From: Rhizobium sp. CF122
GTDB lineage: Bacteria; Pseudomonadota; Alphaproteobacteria; Rhizobiales; Rhizobiaceae
DNA length: 64,000 nt
Reading direction: 5' to 3'
NCBI RefSeq assembly: GCF_000282035.1
Contig: NZ_AKKA01000067.1
Span: 1 to 64,000 of the forward strand
Part shown: positions 61,256 through 64,000 of the stretch, in pieces
How the letters are laid out: every line of letters starts with the position of its first letter
Numbering within the stretch: position 1 is the first letter of the stretch
Notes under the pieces: generated by a model
Databases searched by the model: none
Seen by the model: the letters and a program-made list of their open reading frames with translations, nothing else
What the model was told of the DNA's origin: nothing
Translations under genes and position numbers: made by a program

Positions 61256-61846
61256 TTGCTTATCTACGTCGTCAGACACGGCCAGACAGACTGGAACGCC
61301 GAACGCCGCCTGCAAGGGCAGAAAGACATTCCGCTCAATGCCATCGGCAGAGCGCAGGCGTGGCAGAACGGTATCGACCTCGCAGAAATCCTCAAGGTCG
61401 AAGCAATCCCCTTCGATTTTGTAGCAAGCCCGCTGGCGCGCACCCGCGCCACGATGGAAATCATGCGCGAGGCGATGGGTCTTCCATCGAAAGACTATCG
61501 AACCGACGAGCGCCTGGTCGAGGTGTCCTTCGGGGACTGGGAAGGCTTCACGATCAAGGAGCTGAAGGCCACTGCCCGGGACCGCGTCACCGAGCGCAAT
61601 CTCAACAAATGGGATTTCATTCCCCCGGGAGACGACGCGGAAAGCTACGAAATCATGTCCTGGCGCGTGGCTTCCTGGCTGAATTCCATCGACAAACCGA
61701 CGGTTTGCGTGACCCACGGCGGCGTCATACGCAGTCTCTTCAGGACGATTGCCGCCTTGCCCAAGGATGAGGCTGCCGAAGGTGAGATCCCACAGGATCG
61801 CATCCTCAAGATCGATCGCGACAACGGATTGATTGGCTGGATCTAG
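61256..61846 (+). CDS. Histidine phosphatase family protein (phosphoglycerate-mutase-like)
   Basis: A 196-residue histidine phosphatase. The active-site block YVVRHGQTDWNAERRLQGQ is at the start, with the second His in VCVTHGGVIRSLFR near residue 154, the acid in RLVEVSFGDWEG, and SPLARTRATMEIMRE. It starts with TTG (61256) after CGGAG eight bases before; no ATG fits the motif. The substrate may be a phosphosugar or nucleotide. It lies downstream of fabI in the same direction. Confidence 0.87.
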   Translation: MLIYVVRHGQTDWNAERRLQGQKDIPLNAIGRAQAWQNGIDLAEILKVEAIPFDFVASPLARTRATMEIMREAMGLPSKDYRTDERLVEVSFGDWEGFTIKELKATARDRVTERNLNKWDFIPPGDDAESYEIMSWRVASWLNSIDKPTVCVTHGGVIRSLFRTIAALPKDEAAEGEIPQDRILKIDRDNGLIGWI

Positions 61847-61852
61847 GCCTGA

Positions 61853-62113
61853 TTACTGGACGATATCGAGATCGTTGATGACGCGTTTGCCATCCACCTC
61901 GGTGTAGAAGACGATAACCTTCACGCCCGCCTTCAACCCCTCGAAATTGAATTCCTCCGGTGCCTGATAGGTCTTTCCGTCATCAAGCGTGAGGCTGAGA
62001 TTTGTCACATCGACCTTCTTGATCGTCGCCTCGACGTCCGCGCTCTCGGCAAATCCGCTGATCGGCGACAAGAAACTGGCAGTGGCCAAAAGCGTAGCTA
62101 CTACGAAGCGCAT
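61853..62113 (-). CDS. DUF1344 small exported protein
   Basis: An 86-residue protein with a signal peptide (MRFVVATLLATASFLSPISG, cut after FA) and a short beta-barrel domain (DVEATIKKVDVTNLSLTLDD, GLKAGVKVIVFYTEVDGKRV) of the DUF1344 family, found in rhizobial periplasm. The OB-like fold suggests ligand binding, but no role is known. ATG 62113 was chosen as the start of the signal peptide. It converges on the phosphatase gene with a 6-base gap. Confidence 0.85.
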   Translation of the reverse strand: MRFVVATLLATASFLSPISGFAESADVEATIKKVDVTNLSLTLDDGKTYQAPEEFNFEGLKAGVKVIVFYTEVDGKRVINDLDIVQ

Positions 62114-62344
62114 GACAGCATTCCCTCGAAAACACGACTCAATAATCCAACTGCGCACAGATAACCTCCCGAATATGGCGAAATTTGCCCTGAAGAATGA
62201 CTTGCCGCGCCAAATTGGTGAAGAGTATTTTAACAATAACGGCATCGGTTCATTAATTGCATTTCCAGTACGTTTCCGCGTCCGGCAAAGGGTATTGGCG
62301 GGCAAGCGTAAATTAACGGCTTCTCTCTACAGTCGTCCTCGAAC

Positions 62345-64000
62345 ATGGGAGACTGGGTTTTGCTATTCCGCCTTAGAGACAGCAACACATTGCGGCGCGT
62401 CTTCAGGCATACACGCCTAGCCCTCCTGATTTCCAGCCTTGTTACTGTTGTTGTTGTCATCGTCGGCTTCGGGCTGGACCGCGCCAATACTGCCGCTCAT
62501 CTGCGCGAACTGACGATACGGACAGAAAACGAAGTAAGTTTGATTCGGGCGCGGATGACTGCGCAGATCAACATGGACATCACGGTCGTTCGCGACCTGG
62601 CCAACATGGTTGCCGTCAATTCGAGCGTAAATGCCGAGGAGATGGAGCGGCAGATCAACTGGCTGCTCATCCAGAACCCCCACTTCCTGAATATTGCCGT
62701 CGCACCGGATTTCATCGTCGGCGCCGTCTATCCGCCACAGGCCGGGAAAGGCCGAATTGGGAAAGATGTCCGCGACGCTCTTGCCGCGCATCAGTCGGTG
62801 ATGCGCACCGCCGGCACGCAGCAGGCACGCTTCTCTGGCCCGATCACGGTGTCCGACGGCACGGAAGCCTTCGCGATCTTCTTTCCTGTCTTCGTGAAGG
62901 AGAATGGGCAACGCCGGATCTGGGGCGCGGTCGAGGTCATGATCGATGCAGACATGTTCTATCAGAGCACCGGCTTGCGGCCGGCGCGCAACAGCGAGAA
63001 TCAGGAGAAGTATCCCCACCTCGATCACCTCTCGATCGCGGTACGCGACCTCGCTACGGCGGACTCGGCCACGCCCTTCTTCGGCGTGCAGGATTTGCGC
63101 GAGAAGCAACCGATAACGCGAAAGATCGCCTTTGCCGGCGGGCGCTGGCAGATTGCGGCGGTCCCGAAGACCGGCTGGAACGCTGTTCCCGAGAACCAGT
63201 CAACGCTCCGCCTGATCATCGCCGCCGCCGGCTGCATCACGGTCGTCCCGGTCTTCTTTGCGACCCTGCTGCTCGGCGAGCGCAATCGCAACATCGAGCA
63301 ACTCAAGGTGCGCGAGGCGACGCTGCTGAAGCTGTCGCAGCGCCTCAATCTAGCATTGGAATCCTCGAATATCGGCATATGGGAACTGCACGACCACGGG
63401 CATACCCTGTTCTGGGATGCCCGGGCCGCAGCGCTCCACGGTAAACCGGCAGAAGACGGCAGTCATTCGCTGGAAGACTGGCTTGCTGCGATCGTTCCCG
63501 AAGACCGGCACATCGCCGAGGTCCACTTCTTCAACTACAACGTCGCCGGCTCCGCCTATGAAACACAATACCGGGTCGTAGCCGAGGACGGCACTGTCCG
63601 ACATCTGCGCTCCGTCGGCTCCTTCTACACGGACGCGGCCGGCGACGACAAAACCATCGGCATCGTCTGGGACGTCACCGCCGACGCGGAAGCGGCTGAA
63701 ACGCTGCGCAGGGCGAAGGATGTCAGCGACATTAAGAATGCCGAACTCGAAATGGCGCTGGACGAACTGTCACGGCGCGAGGCGGAGCTCTCCGAGCTCT
63801 CCGGCAAGCTGGATCTCGCGCTCGACTCCTATCAGTGCGGCATCTGGGAAGCGACGCTCGGCGACGAAGGCTCGATCTGGGACGAGCGGATGCACGAGCT
63901 TTATGGGTTGACGCCAAGGGCCGGATTCATGACCGAACCGGTCTGGCTTTCCTGTATCTTGCCCGAAGACAGGGGACTGGCGGTCGAGAGCGCTCGCCAT
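62345..64000 (+). CDS. CHASE- and PAS-domain sensor protein, 3' end outside window
   Basis: An open frame from ATG 62345 runs through 552 codons to the end of the window without a stop. A membrane helix (about residues 28-46) is followed by a periplasmic CHASE-type domain (about 50-270), a second helix (285-307), a PAS domain (about 330-455, SSNIGIWELHDHGHTLFWD), a coiled coil (455-490) and the start of a second PAS (DSYQCGIWEATLGDEGSIWD). The output domain, probably a histidine kinase or GGDEF/EAL, lies beyond base 64000. It is divergent from the DUF1344 gene. Confidence 0.82.
   Translation, partial: MGDWVLLFRLRDSNTLRRVFRHTRLALLISSLVTVVVVIVGFGLDRANTAAHLRELTIRTENEVSLIRARMTAQINMDITVVRDLANMVAVNSSVNAEEMERQINWLLIQNPHFLNIAVAPDFIVGAVYPPQAGKGRIGKDVRDALAAHQSVMRTAGTQQARFSGPITVSDGTEAFAIFFPVFVKENGQRRIWGAVEVMIDADMFYQSTGLRPARNSENQEKYPHLDHLSIAVRDLATADSATPFFGVQDLREKQPITRKIAFAGGRWQIAAVPKTGWNAVPENQSTLRLIIAAAGCITVVPVFFATLLLGERNRNIEQLKVREATLLKLSQRLNLALESSNIGIWELHDHGHTLFWDARAAALHGKPAEDGSHSLEDWLAAIVPEDRHIAEVHFFNYNVAGSAYETQYRVVAEDGTVRHLRSVGSFYTDAAGDDKTIGIVWDVTADAEAAETLRRAKDVSDIKNAELEMALDELSRREAELSELSGKLDLALDSYQCGIWEATLGDEGSIWDERMHELYGLTPRAGFMTEPVWLSCILPEDRGLAVESARH

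Overview
The window reads as ordinary chromosome of an alphaproteobacterium in the Rhizobiales, most likely Rhizobiaceae close to Sinorhizobium/Ensifer. The evidence is the high GC content; the gene set (the GANTC methylase CcrM, RT0821/Lpp0805, IalB and DUF1344 envelope proteins, a short CoxF-like protein inside the cox operon, pyruvate phosphate dikinase); and the linkage of ispH, thrB and rnhA. This assignment comes from family and synteny knowledge, not from a database search.

Layout. 1-1800: the end of cysN, an allantoin-pathway cupin (allE) and a small unknown gene. 1800-5400: the only clearly accessory stretch. It holds small unknown and membrane ORFs, a broken tyrosine-recombinase gene ending beside tRNA-Pro(CGG), a lipoprotein gene, and a decayed brnT/brnA toxin-antitoxin pair ending beside tRNA-Gln(TTG). 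5500-9500: small operons (cupin, metallo-beta-lactamase fold, DCC oxidoreductase) and conserved unknowns. 9400-21400: core genes ppdK, smc, a DsbA-like thiol oxidoreductase, a dciA-like gene, mutY, a HAD hydrolase and ccrM. 21500-26500: a small ArsR/NIPSNAP/ABM cluster, HAD and MBL enzymes, a lipid kinase and a lipoprotein. 26700-33000: thrC, an M16 peptidase, a GNAT acetyltransferase and a large c-di-GMP signalling protein. 33000-36400: a zinc metallopeptidase, YqgE, a free-standing DsbD-alpha domain and a peroxiredoxin.

36400-39200 holds an AztABC-type zinc importer preceded by a strong Zur-like palindrome and a coupled 42-codon ORF. 39200-44400: Dabb protein, formaldehyde dehydrogenase fdhA, an EEP-family nuclease, rnhA, thrB and ispH. 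44500-51800: the aa3-type cytochrome oxidase cluster (surf1, a DUF983 gene, ctaE, ctaG, coxF-like, ctaB, ctaD, ctaC), with a chloramphenicol-phosphotransferase-fold kinase gene in opposite orientation inside it. 52100-64000: ialB, tldD, a GNAT, a MazG-like gene, a PBP5-type carboxypeptidase with SPOR domain, a polysaccharide deacetylase, pdxH, envelope proteins, a DnaJ-like co-chaperone, fabI, a histidine phosphatase, and a CHASE/PAS sensor running off the end.

I did not find a convincing new multi-gene system. The best leads are the tRNA-Pro island remnant with its translationally coupled small ORFs, the Zur-box/micro-ORF/aztABC arrangement, the decayed brnTA pair, and several very small membrane-protein ORFs. 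There is no CRISPR array, intact insertion sequence, intact prophage or rRNA operon.
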